Part shown: piece by piece, positions 54,927 through 64,000 of the stretch
How positions within the stretch are numbered: the first letter of the stretch is position 1
Layout: every line of letters starts with the position of its first letter
DNA from: G963665975 sp963665975
GTDB lineage: Bacteria; Bacteroidota; Rhodothermia; Rhodothermales; Bin80
NCBI GenBank assembly: GCA_963665975.1
Contig: OY762508.1
Span: 2,418,001 to 2,482,000 of the forward strand
Length of the DNA stretch: 64,000 nt
Direction of reading: 5' to 3'
Made by a program: the position numbers and the translations under genes
Notes under the pieces: model-generated
The model's input: the letters and a program-made list of their open reading frames with translations, nothing else
Told to the model about the DNA's origin: nothing
Databases searched by the model: none

Positions 54927-57059
54927 ATGAGATCTGATCAAGCCCGCAATCTGCAACTGCTCTCTTTCCCCGTTGCGTACGATACATGGGGCGCTCGTTC
55001 ATCCAGGCTCCTCCTCACAAGCGAAAAACCCCATCGATTCAAGGGTTTTGCAAGAGGCTCTGCATTGTATCTTTGTTTGATATTCCTGGCATCCCCGGTC
55101 TTGGCGCAGAGTCCCGTACTCGAATCCGGCGGCTTTACCGAGACCGTGCTCAACGAAACTGGTCAGGTGAATGTGTCGGTTGTGGATGCGGTGGGATTTG
55201 GCCCGAATGATCACGGCCACAGGATTACCAACACCTTTCTGGCGAACACCGGAAAGGCCCGCCTGGTTCAGCTCAACGGGTGGGCAAAGTATCGGTATGA
55301 CAATCAGAATATTACAGGGGGTAATGCGACCGGACTGATTCACCACTCATTGAGTGTAGGCAGCGGCATCTTTTGGACTTCGTCCGACCACTCGCCGACA
55401 TACGAGTTCAATATGTCGAACAGACAATGGGAAGATGATGGGGACCGACCGTACCACTGGTCTGCGATAACCGCAGCAGGCTGGCTTGCGACACAAGACA
55501 TCCTGTTCATCTCGTCGCTCGAAAATCCGTTACTTGCTTCAACCGGGCCCCGCCGGGTGCTCTACTGCGACGAATACCCGTTCATCCATCGAACCGACAT
55601 CTGGATTCCGTTATGTGGATCGATGGACGATTACATTGCCCACAGTGGAGTAGCAAGCGACAGGACGATCTTCGTGGGGGCCATACAGAACGGGACTGAG
55701 GCTGCGAGTGGGGTGCGGGCCGGGGGCGCCTTCGAGCAGCATACGATCTATGTCGAATCTCCTGACGGCTCTACCTCCCATGCTACGCCGGTGCTTGCCG
55801 CTTACGCCACGAACCTCTCCGCCGCCAACCCCGCCTGGGACGCAGTCAGGCTGAAACAGGAACTGATGGCGTTGGCGACCGAAGAAATCCTTCCGCATTC
55901 GGACGGTGGGACGAGAGTGGTGAAGGTTATCCGTCCCGCGGCGGCGCCTACCTTTAGCGTGGCCCATCGGACGTTCACGGTAGGTGCGGAGATAGAACCG
56001 CTAGTGCTTCCCAAGGTGACCGTTGGCACAGCCCCGCATACCTACACGCTTACTCCCATGCTACCGGCAGGGTTGGTCTTTAGTAGCTCCACACGCACGA
56101 TCAGCGGGACACCGACGGTGGTCACGGCCTCCGTATCATATACGTACACGGCGACCGGTGCTAATGGATCGGCCGAACGCTTGCTGTTTAACATTGAGGT
56201 TGTACCCGCCGTTTCGTTTACGGCTGGGGTTACAGATCAATCATTCCCGCGGGCGCAACACATTACACCACTCGTATTGCCCGAAGCCACAGGGGGAGTA
56301 ACACCGATTACCTATACGCTTACTCCCGCGCTACCGGCAGGGTTGGTCTTTAGTGGCTCCACGCGCACGATCAGCGGGACACCGACGGTGGTCACGGCCT
56401 CCGTACCATATACGTATACGGCGACCGGTACTAATGGATCGGCCGATAGCTTGCTGTTTAATATTGAGGTTGTCCCGGCCGTTTCGTTTACGGCTGGGGT
56501 TGCAGATCAATCATTCCCGCGCGCGCACCGTATTACACCACTCGTATTGCCCGAAGCCACAGGGGGAGTAACACCGATTACCTATACGCTTACTCCCGCG
56601 CTACCGGCAGGGTTGGTCTTTAGTGACTCCACGCGCACGATCAGCGGGACGCCGACAGTGGTCACGGCCTCCCTACCATATACGTACACGGCGACCGGTG
56701 CGAATGGATCGGTCGATAGTTTGCTGTTTAGCATTATGGTGTATTCTCCCGTGGATGCTCAGCAAGAAGAATCTTTGCCGCTCACATTTGTCTTGCGCAG
56801 CAACTTTCCTAACCCTTTTCAGGAGGCCACGAACATTTCGTTTGATTTACCTTGGCCTGCTAAGGTACGCGTGGATGTTATAGACGTATCGGGGCGTCGT
56901 GTATTGACTCTGCCATCCCGGGATATGGCTGCAGGATGGGGGCGATCTATGCGTCTAGACGGTGCTGGATTGGCTTCGGGTCATTATGTGTACCGACTCC
57001 ACGTACAGTCACTGGAAGGTGTTGTAGTAGGTGTCGGTGTTCTTGTGCATGCAAATTGA
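54927..57059 (+). CDS. Secreted subtilisin-like (S8) protein with three putative-Ig repeats and T9SS tail, copy A
   Basis: 710 residues. An N-terminal extension of about 43 residues precedes a signal segment (SALYLCLIFLASPVLAQ). Residues about 65-345 resemble an S8 peptidase: DHGHRITNTFL (His96), DRTIFVGAIQNG, and DGSTSHATPVLAAYA (Ser284) followed by AWDAVRLKQELMALAT. Asp87 in SVVDAVGF is only nine residues before the His, which is unusual, so catalysis is uncertain. Three He_PIG-type modules follow at about residues 361-425, 451-515 and 541-605, each containing TISGTPTVVTAS. A sorting tail closes the protein (NFPNPFQEATNISF, VSGRRVLTL, GHYVYRLHV). Confidence 0.82.
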   Translation: MRSDQARNLQLLSFPVAYDTWGARSSRLLLTSEKPHRFKGFARGSALYLCLIFLASPVLAQSPVLESGGFTETVLNETGQVNVSVVDAVGFGPNDHGHRITNTFLANTGKARLVQLNGWAKYRYDNQNITGGNATGLIHHSLSVGSGIFWTSSDHSPTYEFNMSNRQWEDDGDRPYHWSAITAAGWLATQDILFISSLENPLLASTGPRRVLYCDEYPFIHRTDIWIPLCGSMDDYIAHSGVASDRTIFVGAIQNGTEAASGVRAGGAFEQHTIYVESPDGSTSHATPVLAAYATNLSAANPAWDAVRLKQELMALATEEILPHSDGGTRVVKVIRPAAAPTFSVAHRTFTVGAEIEPLVLPKVTVGTAPHTYTLTPMLPAGLVFSSSTRTISGTPTVVTASVSYTYTATGANGSAERLLFNIEVVPAVSFTAGVTDQSFPRAQHITPLVLPEATGGVTPITYTLTPALPAGLVFSGSTRTISGTPTVVTASVPYTYTATGTNGSADSLLFNIEVVPAVSFTAGVADQSFPRAHRITPLVLPEATGGVTPITYTLTPALPAGLVFSDSTRTISGTPTVVTASLPYTYTATGANGSVDSLLFSIMVYSPVDAQQEESLPLTFVLRSNFPNPFQEATNISFDLPWPAKVRVDVIDVSGRRVLTLPSRDMAAGWGRSMRLDGAGLASGHYVYRLHVQSLEGVVVGVGVLVHAN

Positions 57060-57166
57060 GCCCTGAGACTGCGTACTTAGTCTGACGGGCAATCAGGCTA
57101 GCACTTGCAGTACATGTACGCGGATTAAGCGCAGCGTTTTCGGCGTCCAAAGGAGAGCCAGAGCGG

Positions 57167-57554
57167 TCACTTGGCTCCTGCTGCCCCACGGAGCGAATTG
57201 GCGCGCAGATAGACAGCCATCAGTGCAGGCACCAGGAGAATCAGTATTGCAGTTGTAATCATGACGCCGACTCCGAGTGACGCGGCGAAGGGAACCAGAA
57301 ACTGCGCCTGAATGGCTTGTTCGAGAATGAGCGGCGTGAAGCAGAGAAAGGTGGTCACCGAGGTCAGCATGATGGGCCGGAAGTGTCCCTTGGCGCCATC
57401 AATGATCGCCGTCTTTGGATCCGCACCGTCTCTGAGCCGCTGGTCGATGAAGTCGATCATGACCAGCGAATCGTTGACGACAACTCCGCTGAGACCGAAG
57501 AAGCCCACGAATGATGCGGCACTTATAGCGAGACCGAGTACGAGGTGGCCAAGG
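57167..57554 (-). pseudogene. 3' fragment of an RND efflux permease gene
   Basis: About 129 codons corresponding to the C-terminal end of the RND pump at 59831-62121 (ILEQAIQAQFLVPFAASLG, VNDSLVMIDFIDQRL). It ends with the same stop context and is nearly identical at the DNA level. The 5' part is absent; similarity stops at 57554, the duplication breakpoint. Confidence 0.9.
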
Positions 57555-57684
57555 TCTCCCGTCTGCTCACTTCGTCCAGATCCCTCGTTGCCTCTCTCAC
57601 CGGAAAAAGAAGAGCCAGAAAGAACTCAATCACTCACCATCAACCCTAAGAATTAAACGTCCGTGAAAACGAGGTAGCTTCAAA

Positions 57685-60218
57685 TCTCCACTCGTAATGG
57701 TGACAAAAAAGAATCCGAAAGTCATCTAATGTACACGCATAATACATAGATTATATGCGTAAATTTGTGAACGTATTGCAATGCCGGAAATACCAAGAAT
57801 ACCAATAGCGGAAACCCCGCCCCGTGTTCTTCTTCCCTCTGTGATATGATCCCTATGTCTTGCGAGGTGCCGTAAATGAGATCTGATCAAGCCCGCAATC
57901 TGCAACTGTTCTCTTTCCCCATTGCGTACGGTACACGGGGCGCGCGTTCATCCAAGCCCCTCCTCAAGAGCGCCCGTCGATTTAAGGGTTTTGCAAGAGG
58001 CTCTGCATTGTATCTTTGTTTGGTTGTCTTGGCATCCCCGGTATTGGCGCAGAGTCCGGTGCTCGTAGAAGGTGGCTTTACCGAGACCGTGCTCAACGAA
58101 ACTGGTCAGGTGAATGTGTCGGTTGTGGATGGATTGGGATTTGGCCCGAATGATCACGGCCACAGGATTACCAACACCTATCTGGCGAACACCGGAAAGG
58201 CCCGCCTGGTTCAGCTCAACGGGTGGGCAGGGTATCGGTATGACAATGAGCTTATTTTGGGAGCAAATGCGGCCGGGCTGATTCACCACTCATTGAGTGT
58301 AGGCAGCGGCATCTTTTGGACTTCGACTGACAACTCGCCGTCCTACAAAACCGAGACGGCGAGCCAATGGGACGATGATGGGGACCGACCGTACCTCAAG
58401 ATTGCGATTGTTGCAGCAGGCTGGCTTGCGACACAAGACATCCTGTTCATATCGTCGCTCGAAAATCCGACAATTGCTATAGGCGTTGGTGACATCTACT
58501 GCGACGACTACCCGCACATCCATCGAACCGACCGCTGGGTTCCGTTGTGTGGAAGTATGGACGATTACATTGCCTATAGTGGAGTAGCAAGCGACAGGGC
58601 GATCTTCGTGGGAGGCATATGGGACGGGACTGTAGCTGTGAGCGCGGTGCGGGCCGGGGGTGTCTTCGAGCAGCATACGATCTATGTCGAATCTCCTGAC
58701 GGCTCTACCTCCCAGGCTACGCCGGTGCTTGCCGCTTACGCCACGAATCTCGCCGCCGCCAACCCCGCCTGGGGAGCAGTCAGGCTGAAACAGGAACTGA
58801 TGGCGTTGGCGACCGACGAAACCCTTCCGCATTCGGACGGTGGGACGAGAGTGGTGAAGGTTATCCGTCCGGCGGCGGCGCCTACCTATAGCGTGGCCCA
58901 TCGGACGTACACGGTAGGTGCGGAGATAGAACCGCTAGTGCTTCCCAAGGTGGCCGTTGGCACAGCCCCGCATACCTACACGCTTACTCCCACGCTACCG
59001 GCAGGGTTGGTCTTTAGCGGCTCCACACGCACGATCAGCGGGACACCGACGGTGGTCACGGCCTCCAGACCATATACGTACACGGCGACCGGTACTAATG
59101 GATCGGCCGATAGCTTGCTGTTTAATATTGAGGTTGTCCCGGCCGTTTCGTTTACGGCTGGGGTTGCAGATCAATCATTCCCGCGGGCACAACCCATTAC
59201 GCCACTGGTCTTGCCCGAAGCCGCTGGAGGCGTGCCGCCGATTGCCTATACGCTTACTCCCGCGCTACCGGCAGGGTTGGTCTTTAGTGACTCCACGCGC
59301 ACGATCAGCGGGACGCCGACAGTGGTCACGGCCTCCCTACCATATACGTACACGGCGACCGGTGCGAATGGATCGGTCGATAGTTTGCTGTTTAGCATTA
59401 TGGTGTATTCTCCCGTGGATGCTCAGCAAGAAGAATCTTTGCCGCTCACATTTGTCTTGCGCAGCAACTTTCCTAACCCTTTTCAGGAGGCCACGAACAT
59501 TTCGTTTGATTTACCTTGGCCTGCTAAGGTACGCGTGGATGTTATAGACGTATCGGGGCGTCGTGTATTGACTCTGCCATCCCGGGATATGGCTGCAGGA
59601 TGGGGGCGATCTATGCGTCTAGACGGTGCTGGATTGGCTTCGGGTCATTATGTGTACCGACTCCACGTACAGTCACTGGAAGGTGTTGTAGTAGGTGTCG
59701 GTGTTCTTGTGCATGCAAATTGAGCCCTGAGACTGCGTACTTAGTCTGACGGGCAATCAGGCTAGCACTTGCAGTACATGTACGCGGATTAAGCGCAGCG
59801 TTTTCGGCGTCCAAAGGAGAGCCAGAGCGGTCACTTGGCTCCTGTTGCCCCACGGAGCGAATTGGCGCGCAGATAGACAGCCATCAGTGCAGGCACCAGG
59901 AGAATCAGTATTGCAGTTGTAATCATGACGCCGACTCCGAGTGACGCGGCGAAGGGAACCAGAAACTGCGCCTGAATGGCTTGTTCGAGAATGAGCGGCG
60001 TGAAGCAGAGAAAGGTGGTCACCGAGGTCAGCATGATGGGCCGGAAGCGTCCCTTGGCGCCATCAATGATCGCCGTTTTTGGATCGGCGCCATCTCGGAG
60101 CCGCTGGTCGATGAAGTCGATCATGACCAGCGAATCGTTGACGACAACCCCGCTGAGACCGAAGAAGCCCATAAACGATGCGGCACTTATAGCGAGACCG
60201 AGCACGAGGTGGCCAAGG
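57685..60218. repeat. Right copy of the tandem segmental duplication
   Basis: Colinear with 54733-57554. It is shorter because the S8-like gene here has two rather than three putative-Ig repeats. The pump reading frame continues past the point where the left copy stops, so this is the more complete version. Confidence 0.9.
57876..59723 (+). CDS. Secreted subtilisin-like (S8) protein with two putative-Ig repeats and T9SS tail, copy B
   Basis: 615 residues, paralogous to 54927-57059, with the same extension, signal segment and S8-like region (NDHGHRITNTYL, DGSTSQATPVLAAYA), two He_PIG modules and an identical sorting tail. The S8-like half differs at many residues (for example the ETASQWDDDGDRP stretch), while the last module and tail are identical at DNA level. 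His of SHATP in copy A is Gln here. It is preceded by the same leader with GAGGTG. Confidence 0.82.
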   Translation: MRSDQARNLQLFSFPIAYGTRGARSSKPLLKSARRFKGFARGSALYLCLVVLASPVLAQSPVLVEGGFTETVLNETGQVNVSVVDGLGFGPNDHGHRITNTYLANTGKARLVQLNGWAGYRYDNELILGANAAGLIHHSLSVGSGIFWTSTDNSPSYKTETASQWDDDGDRPYLKIAIVAAGWLATQDILFISSLENPTIAIGVGDIYCDDYPHIHRTDRWVPLCGSMDDYIAYSGVASDRAIFVGGIWDGTVAVSAVRAGGVFEQHTIYVESPDGSTSQATPVLAAYATNLAAANPAWGAVRLKQELMALATDETLPHSDGGTRVVKVIRPAAAPTYSVAHRTYTVGAEIEPLVLPKVAVGTAPHTYTLTPTLPAGLVFSGSTRTISGTPTVVTASRPYTYTATGTNGSADSLLFNIEVVPAVSFTAGVADQSFPRAQPITPLVLPEAAGGVPPIAYTLTPALPAGLVFSDSTRTISGTPTVVTASLPYTYTATGANGSVDSLLFSIMVYSPVDAQQEESLPLTFVLRSNFPNPFQEATNISFDLPWPAKVRVDVIDVSGRRVLTLPSRDMAAGWGRSMRLDGAGLASGHYVYRLHVQSLEGVVVGVGVLVHAN

Positions 60219-62070
60219 ACGACGCCGATGAGGCCGAACGGAATGATGGCCATCACGATGAACGGTTTAAGGTAGGACTTCAAAGGAATGGCCAACAGGG
60301 CGAAAATCGCCAGCAGGGCGAGTACGAAACCGCGATACAGGGCATCCAGCGACTCCAGCTGCTGCTGTTCGCCGCCGAAAAAGTAGGTCAACTCGGGGTT
60401 TGCGGTAGCCAGTTGGGAGAGAATCGTTTCTTCGAGGATGTTGGTCGCTGTCCCACCCGAGATTACGGTCTCGTCCACATCCGCTGTCACCGTTACGACG
60501 CGCTGTCCGTCCTGGCGTCGGATCAGCGGCGGTGAAGTGCCCATACTCATTGATGCCGCCTGGCTGATTGGCACCTGCCCGCCCGACGGGGTACGGATCA
60601 GGTAGCCCTCGACATCCGTGATCGCTTCGCGTTCGTCGCTGGGCAGTCGCGCGTAGACCCGGACCTCTTCCCGGTCGCGCTGCAGCCTCAGCGCCTCCAC
60701 TCCGAAGAATGCCGCCCGCACCTGCCGCGCCATTGCCTCAACCGTGAGATCGAGCGTTTGCGCCTCTGGACGCAATTTCAGTTGAATTTCTCCGACACCC
60801 GGTGCATGGTCGGACTGGACATCGAAGACGCCTGTCAAGGTGCGAAGGCCGTCAACTACCGAGTCTGCGATTTGCACCAGGCGTGCGGGATCCGGATGCG
60901 ACAGGACTGCCTCCACGGGACTGCCGAGATCGATGACCTCGCCGCTGAAGGCAATTCCCCGAACGTATGGAAGTATCCCGACTTCTTCCCGCCAGGCCTG
61001 CATGACGGCAATGGTGGACATGTCCCGTTGCTGGGCGCTCAAGAGCTTGAATTCGATGGTGGCGATGTTTGCCTGTGGATTCATAGTGGGTGTCGGGTCA
61101 AGCCCTCCTCCCTCCACGCGGGGTCTCTGGCCGACGGTTACAGTTACACCCGACAGCAGGGAGGGAGCATCGTCCGGTCTATCCTGATCCAGGCGTTCCA
61201 GGACCTGCCGTCCCGTCCGCTCCAGTTCCATCGCCACCTCGAATGTCCGCTCCGCAGGCGTGCCATCCGGCATTTCAAGAGTGGCTGTGACGAAGTCGCC
61301 CTCAACGACATCGGCGAACGTAGTTGGGACTATACCTGCCGGTACCAGGGACAGGCTGACAACGAATAGGCCAATGGTCCCTGCCACCATGACGGCGGGG
61401 TGATTCGTTACGAAGCGCAGTGCTCGATCCAGAGGGCCGTCCAGGAATCGGTTCAGCCATCGATCCACGGAGTCTCGCGTGCGCGAGAAGAACCGATCCA
61501 TCATATTGGCTGGCACCCAGTCCGGTCCATGCAAGTGGGACAGGTGTCTTGGCAGTATGAAGAGCGATTCGGTCAGCGAAATCAGCAGCATACCGATGAT
61601 GATCACCGGCAAGGCAGTCCACACTTCTCCGATGCCGCCGGGAATAAACAGCAGGGGCGTAAACGCCGCGACCGAAGTGAGAACCGCGAATGTCAACGCA
61701 TTCTTGATCCGTCGCGAACCCCGGATCGCTGCGACGACTCCAGGCACGCCACGCATGCGTTCATAATGGATATGCTCGGCCACGACAATGGCATCATCAA
61801 CGATGATGCCGATCGCCAGAAGGAAGGCGAAGAGAGAAATGGTATTAATTGCGAGGTCGAGCACCAGCATCACGGCCAGGGCCCCGATGCCCGAGGTGAC
61901 CAAGCCGACGACGACCCACAGCGCGAGTCGTATCTCAAGAAACAGAGCCAGCGAAATGAACACCAGAAGGAGACCCAAAAGGCCGTTCCGGACGAGGATA
62001 TCGCCCCTCTCCGAGTAGGTCTGGGAGTCGTCGTTCCAAGTGGTGATTGCGACGCCATCGGGCAAGGATG
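59831..62070 (-). pseudogene. RND efflux permease lacking its N-terminus
   Basis: About 745 codons of an AcrB-type inner-membrane pump, which is normally about 1030-1080 residues. Family-like reading starts at LPDGVAITTWNDDS, just before TM2 (NGLLGLLLVFISLALFLEIR), so roughly the first 310-330 residues (TM1 and half the first porter domain) are missing. TM4 carries the IVVDDAIVVAEHI-type motif IGIIVDDAIVVAEH with proton-relay Asp pair. The frame is open upstream only to about 62121, and IS256-related sequence begins there. No start codon with binding site suits the remainder. Truncation by insertion or rearrangement is likely, so activity is improbable. Confidence 0.85.
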
Positions 62071-62122
62071 GGGTGATCAGGTATTGCCCCAGAGTCAGTT
62101 GATTTAGTTCGTTCGTAAACGG

Positions 62123-63381
62123 TTAGAGGTGGACCGTTGTTGACGTTGACATATGTTCGTATATAAAAACCGCACGCAGCTTTGGCAGATACTCGGCATT
62201 CGGAATCCGATGCAGCTTTGGTTCTATCTCCGTCAACGCCATCGCCATCCAACGATGCAGCTGGTCGGTGTTCACCCACCGTTTCACGTTGCGCAACCGG
62301 TCACCGATGCGGCTATTCAGATTCTCCATGCAATTGGTCGTCCGAAGGCTTTGCCCCAGCTCCCCGGCCACTCCGAGGCGTTGCAGGGTAAGCGTTTCCT
62401 CCATCCCCTCCATCAGACTGTTGGCCGCCAAGTTGTTCCAACCCGCCAGATCTGCGTGGATGTCCAACAAGGCCTGTTTCGCCTTGTGGTAGTCCGGTTC
62501 CCGGTAGGCTGTCTGCAGACGCTGTCTATATCGCCGCTGATCCTCTTTTTTTTTGAGGTGACCGACTACATTCTCCCGCTTGTGATAGCAACACCGCTGG
62601 ATTTCCACGTAAGCGCCAAACACATCCTTGACCGCCTTCGAGAAGCCTTTTGCGCCATCTATCATGCACAATAGCCCTTGATCGAAGCGTAAGCCGCGTC
62701 GAATTAGATCTTCCTGCCTCGGCATTCTCCGACGATGCCTGTACAAAATCCAACACGACCTTCTCGCCCGTGCTGAACCCCTTGCACACAATTATCTGAT
62801 GCTCACGGAAGTGTTTCCCGTCCAGCCAGATACCCACAAAATCGTACGCGTCAAAACGACGTTCCTTGAACGCCTCCAGCGCCTGTTTCGTATGCGCAAG
62901 GAACGTGCGTCCCACCGTAGAGGCACCCATCCCGTAGCTGTCAAAAAACGTCCTGGCCACCTGCTCGTAATTGCGCTGACTGATACCGAGCATCAGCGTC
63001 ACCGACAGACGTTCGGCATCTCCCTTCCATTGCCGCATCGTTCTGTAGGTCTCCAGCGGACGCTCCTGGTTTGTGTTCCGATCCCGTACGCGTGGAACCC
63101 TGATCGGGACGCGTTCCCCTTGCAGACGCACCGAACCCGCATTACTGCCCCATCGCACGTAACCACTGGGATGCCCTTTGTCTCGGCTCCAACGCGCCCC
63201 GCAGAGCCCCGCAGAGCCCGGTCACCTCGTCTTCCAATGCTGACTCGGCCAACCACTTCTGCAGGGGTCCTATGGCCTGCAACGTCTCCATCTTGGCGTC
63301 TGCACGGCTCACATGGAAGGCCTTCATTAACGCATTGAACCCTTCTGGAGTCGATGCAACAGATCGGGATGGTTGCTTCAT
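62123..63381 (-). pseudogene. IS256-family transposase, broken by two frameshifts
   Basis: Three consecutive frames together cover a mutator-type transposase. From 63381: MKQPSRSVASTPEGFNALMK and LEDEVTGLCGALRGA. After a shift near 63150: RWGSNAGSVRLQGERVPIRVPRVRD, VGIWLDGKHFREHQIIV and KVVLDFVQASSEN. After a shift near 62725: GLLCMIDGAKGFSKAV, RCCYHKRENVV and NCMENLNSRIGDRLRNVKRW. The catalytic Asp regions (LDGK, IDGAKG) are readable but not in one frame. The element edge next to the pump lies between about 62070 and 62122. The other edge was not found, and group II intron sequence starts just beyond the 5' end. Confidence 0.88.
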
Positions 63382-63416
63382 ATCGTGGGGTACGGGTTGT
63401 GGTGGTATGAAGGTAT

Positions 63417-64000
63417 GTGTGTCCAGCGAAGGCTGGTGTGTTTCGGCAGGAGTCAGTCCTGCCAGAGTAGTAATCAGAAGCTCTGTAGCTTGGGTAGCAT
63501 GGAAGCGGGAGACCTAATTCATGAAGCCTACCGACAAGGCCTCCGTAAGGGAGGTTGCGAGTCATCGGGCCATAACGAAAGTGAACGCAGAGGTGGCCTC
63601 GTGAATCTGTTCCAAAGGCCGAGCCCTCATGCCTTGGGCGAAGGCAGCATGGAAGGTCGAAATCTGATTGACACGGCCGTTCCACTTTGGCGGGGTGGTA
63701 GCGATGGCACGATGACAAGGACACACCGAGCAACTGGAGAAGCCCTCCTCGCCCCGGCGAGAAATTGCCGGTGCAAGGTACGTGCTATAACCGGCAGCAC
63801 CGGGAAATGCACGGAAGGTGAGCGGGTGGCGGAGCGGCGTGTAGTAGCGACGAAGCGGGGTAATGCCTGCAGAGCAAAGACGCCGCACTGTTGGTACGTT
63901 CTTTTTCAACAAGGGAGGCAGAGATGACATGACAAAGGCATCTATCAATCTGCAGGACCTGCGGAGGAGGATATACCTCAAAGCCAAGGCAGAGCCAGGG
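63417..64000 (+). mobile_element. Group II intron, 5' part (runs off window)
   Basis: Begins with a GTGTG 5' splice-site-type sequence near 63417, about 35 bp beyond the transposase start, followed by roughly 500 nt of structured non-coding sequence leading into a maturase ORF. The layout (GUGYG end, domain I-III RNA, then an ORF in domain IV) is that of bacterial group II introns. The exact 5' nucleotide is uncertain by a few bases. Confidence 0.8.
63929..64000 (+). CDS. ltrA: Group II intron reverse transcriptase/maturase (N-terminus only)
   Basis: 24 codons to the window edge from ATG 63929, with GGGAGG upstream. MTKASINLQDLRRRIYLKAK matches the opening of intron-encoded proteins that read SI(N/D)LQDLRRRIYVKAKAE. 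Too little is present to judge integrity. Confidence 0.8.
   Translation, partial: MTKASINLQDLRRRIYLKAKAEPG

Larger units (their letters stand above)
54733..57554. repeat. Left copy of a 2.8-kb tandem segmental duplication
   Basis: Contains leader, S8-like gene and the 3' end of an RND pump gene. It is colinear with 57685-60218. The segment from about 56583 to the breakpoint at 57554 is nearly identical to 59247-60218 (offset 2664 bp), while the 5' halves of the genes have diverged. At 57554 similarity stops abruptly (aagg then tctccc versus acgacg). Confidence 0.9.

Noticed and set aside
56010..56740. Repeat array read as CRISPR or other non-coding repeats
   Set aside because: The 270-bp units keep one long reading frame and encode Ig-like modules; they lack short repeats with unique spacers. 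No CRISPR array was seen anywhere in the window.
62526..63381. Programmed frameshifting in the IS256-type transposase
   Set aside because: IS256 transposases are normally single-frame, and there are two separate shifts without slippery-sequence context, so decay is the simpler explanation.

Overview
The window reads as chromosomal DNA of a Bacteroidota-type bacterium, most likely from the Rhodothermota/Balneolota side of that group. Evidence: a short primary sigma factor of the Bacteroidota type, an RpoZ-like omega subunit, five predicted secreted proteins ending in type IX secretion-type C-terminal tails (NPF/L-G-Y-V pattern), choice-of-anchor-B proteins and a TAnnTTTG promoter-like box before acpP. 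This placement is inferred from gene content; no 16S gene is present.

Region 1-35.5 kb is mostly core chromosome. It holds a partial RNase D, a ferredoxin, ahcY, a very large secreted metallopeptidase and metK (the last three on one strand), acpP-fabF, a secreted beta-propeller/amidohydrolase fusion, a Fur-family regulator, a TPR protein, a YqaA/VTT membrane protein, rqcH, uppP, an EcsC-like protein, der, nuoI, holA, tRNA-Val(CAC) and the primary sigma factor. A TolC / HlyD / ABC-ATPase exporter set follows, without a permease. A solo TnpB element (18712-19993) interrupts this part. It has 26-bp terminal inverted repeats and an 8-bp direct repeat at both ends, which is not what IS200/IS605 transposition leaves.

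Region 35.5-38.75 kb is an accessory scar: a broken transposase remnant, a frameshifted and truncated tyrosine integrase, then a small HTH regulator plus membrane protein pair. The pair is preceded by a divergent promoter region with three operator-like repeats spaced exactly 49 bp apart. This stretch is visibly richer in G+C than its surroundings up to about 37.5 kb.

Region 38.76-54.3 kb returns to ordinary genes: a PrcB-like lipoprotein, rpoZ, uvrA, an S9 peptidase, a class V aminotransferase-fold enzyme, a GH113-like glycosidase, a zinc-ribbon protein, a lipase-like lipoprotein, a TfoX C-terminal domain protein, a sugar dehydrogenase with a sorting tail, a DUF819 transporter and an MsbA-like ABC exporter.

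Region 54.3-64 kb is dynamic. A roughly 2.8-kb segment is duplicated in tandem. Each copy carries a long conserved leader, a secreted subtilisin-like protein with putative-Ig repeats and a sorting tail, and the 3' end of an RND efflux pump. The left pump copy is only a fragment. The right copy is longer but lacks its N-terminus, where a degenerate IS256-family transposase begins. Next to that transposase's 5' end lies the start of a group II intron with its maturase gene, which runs off the window.
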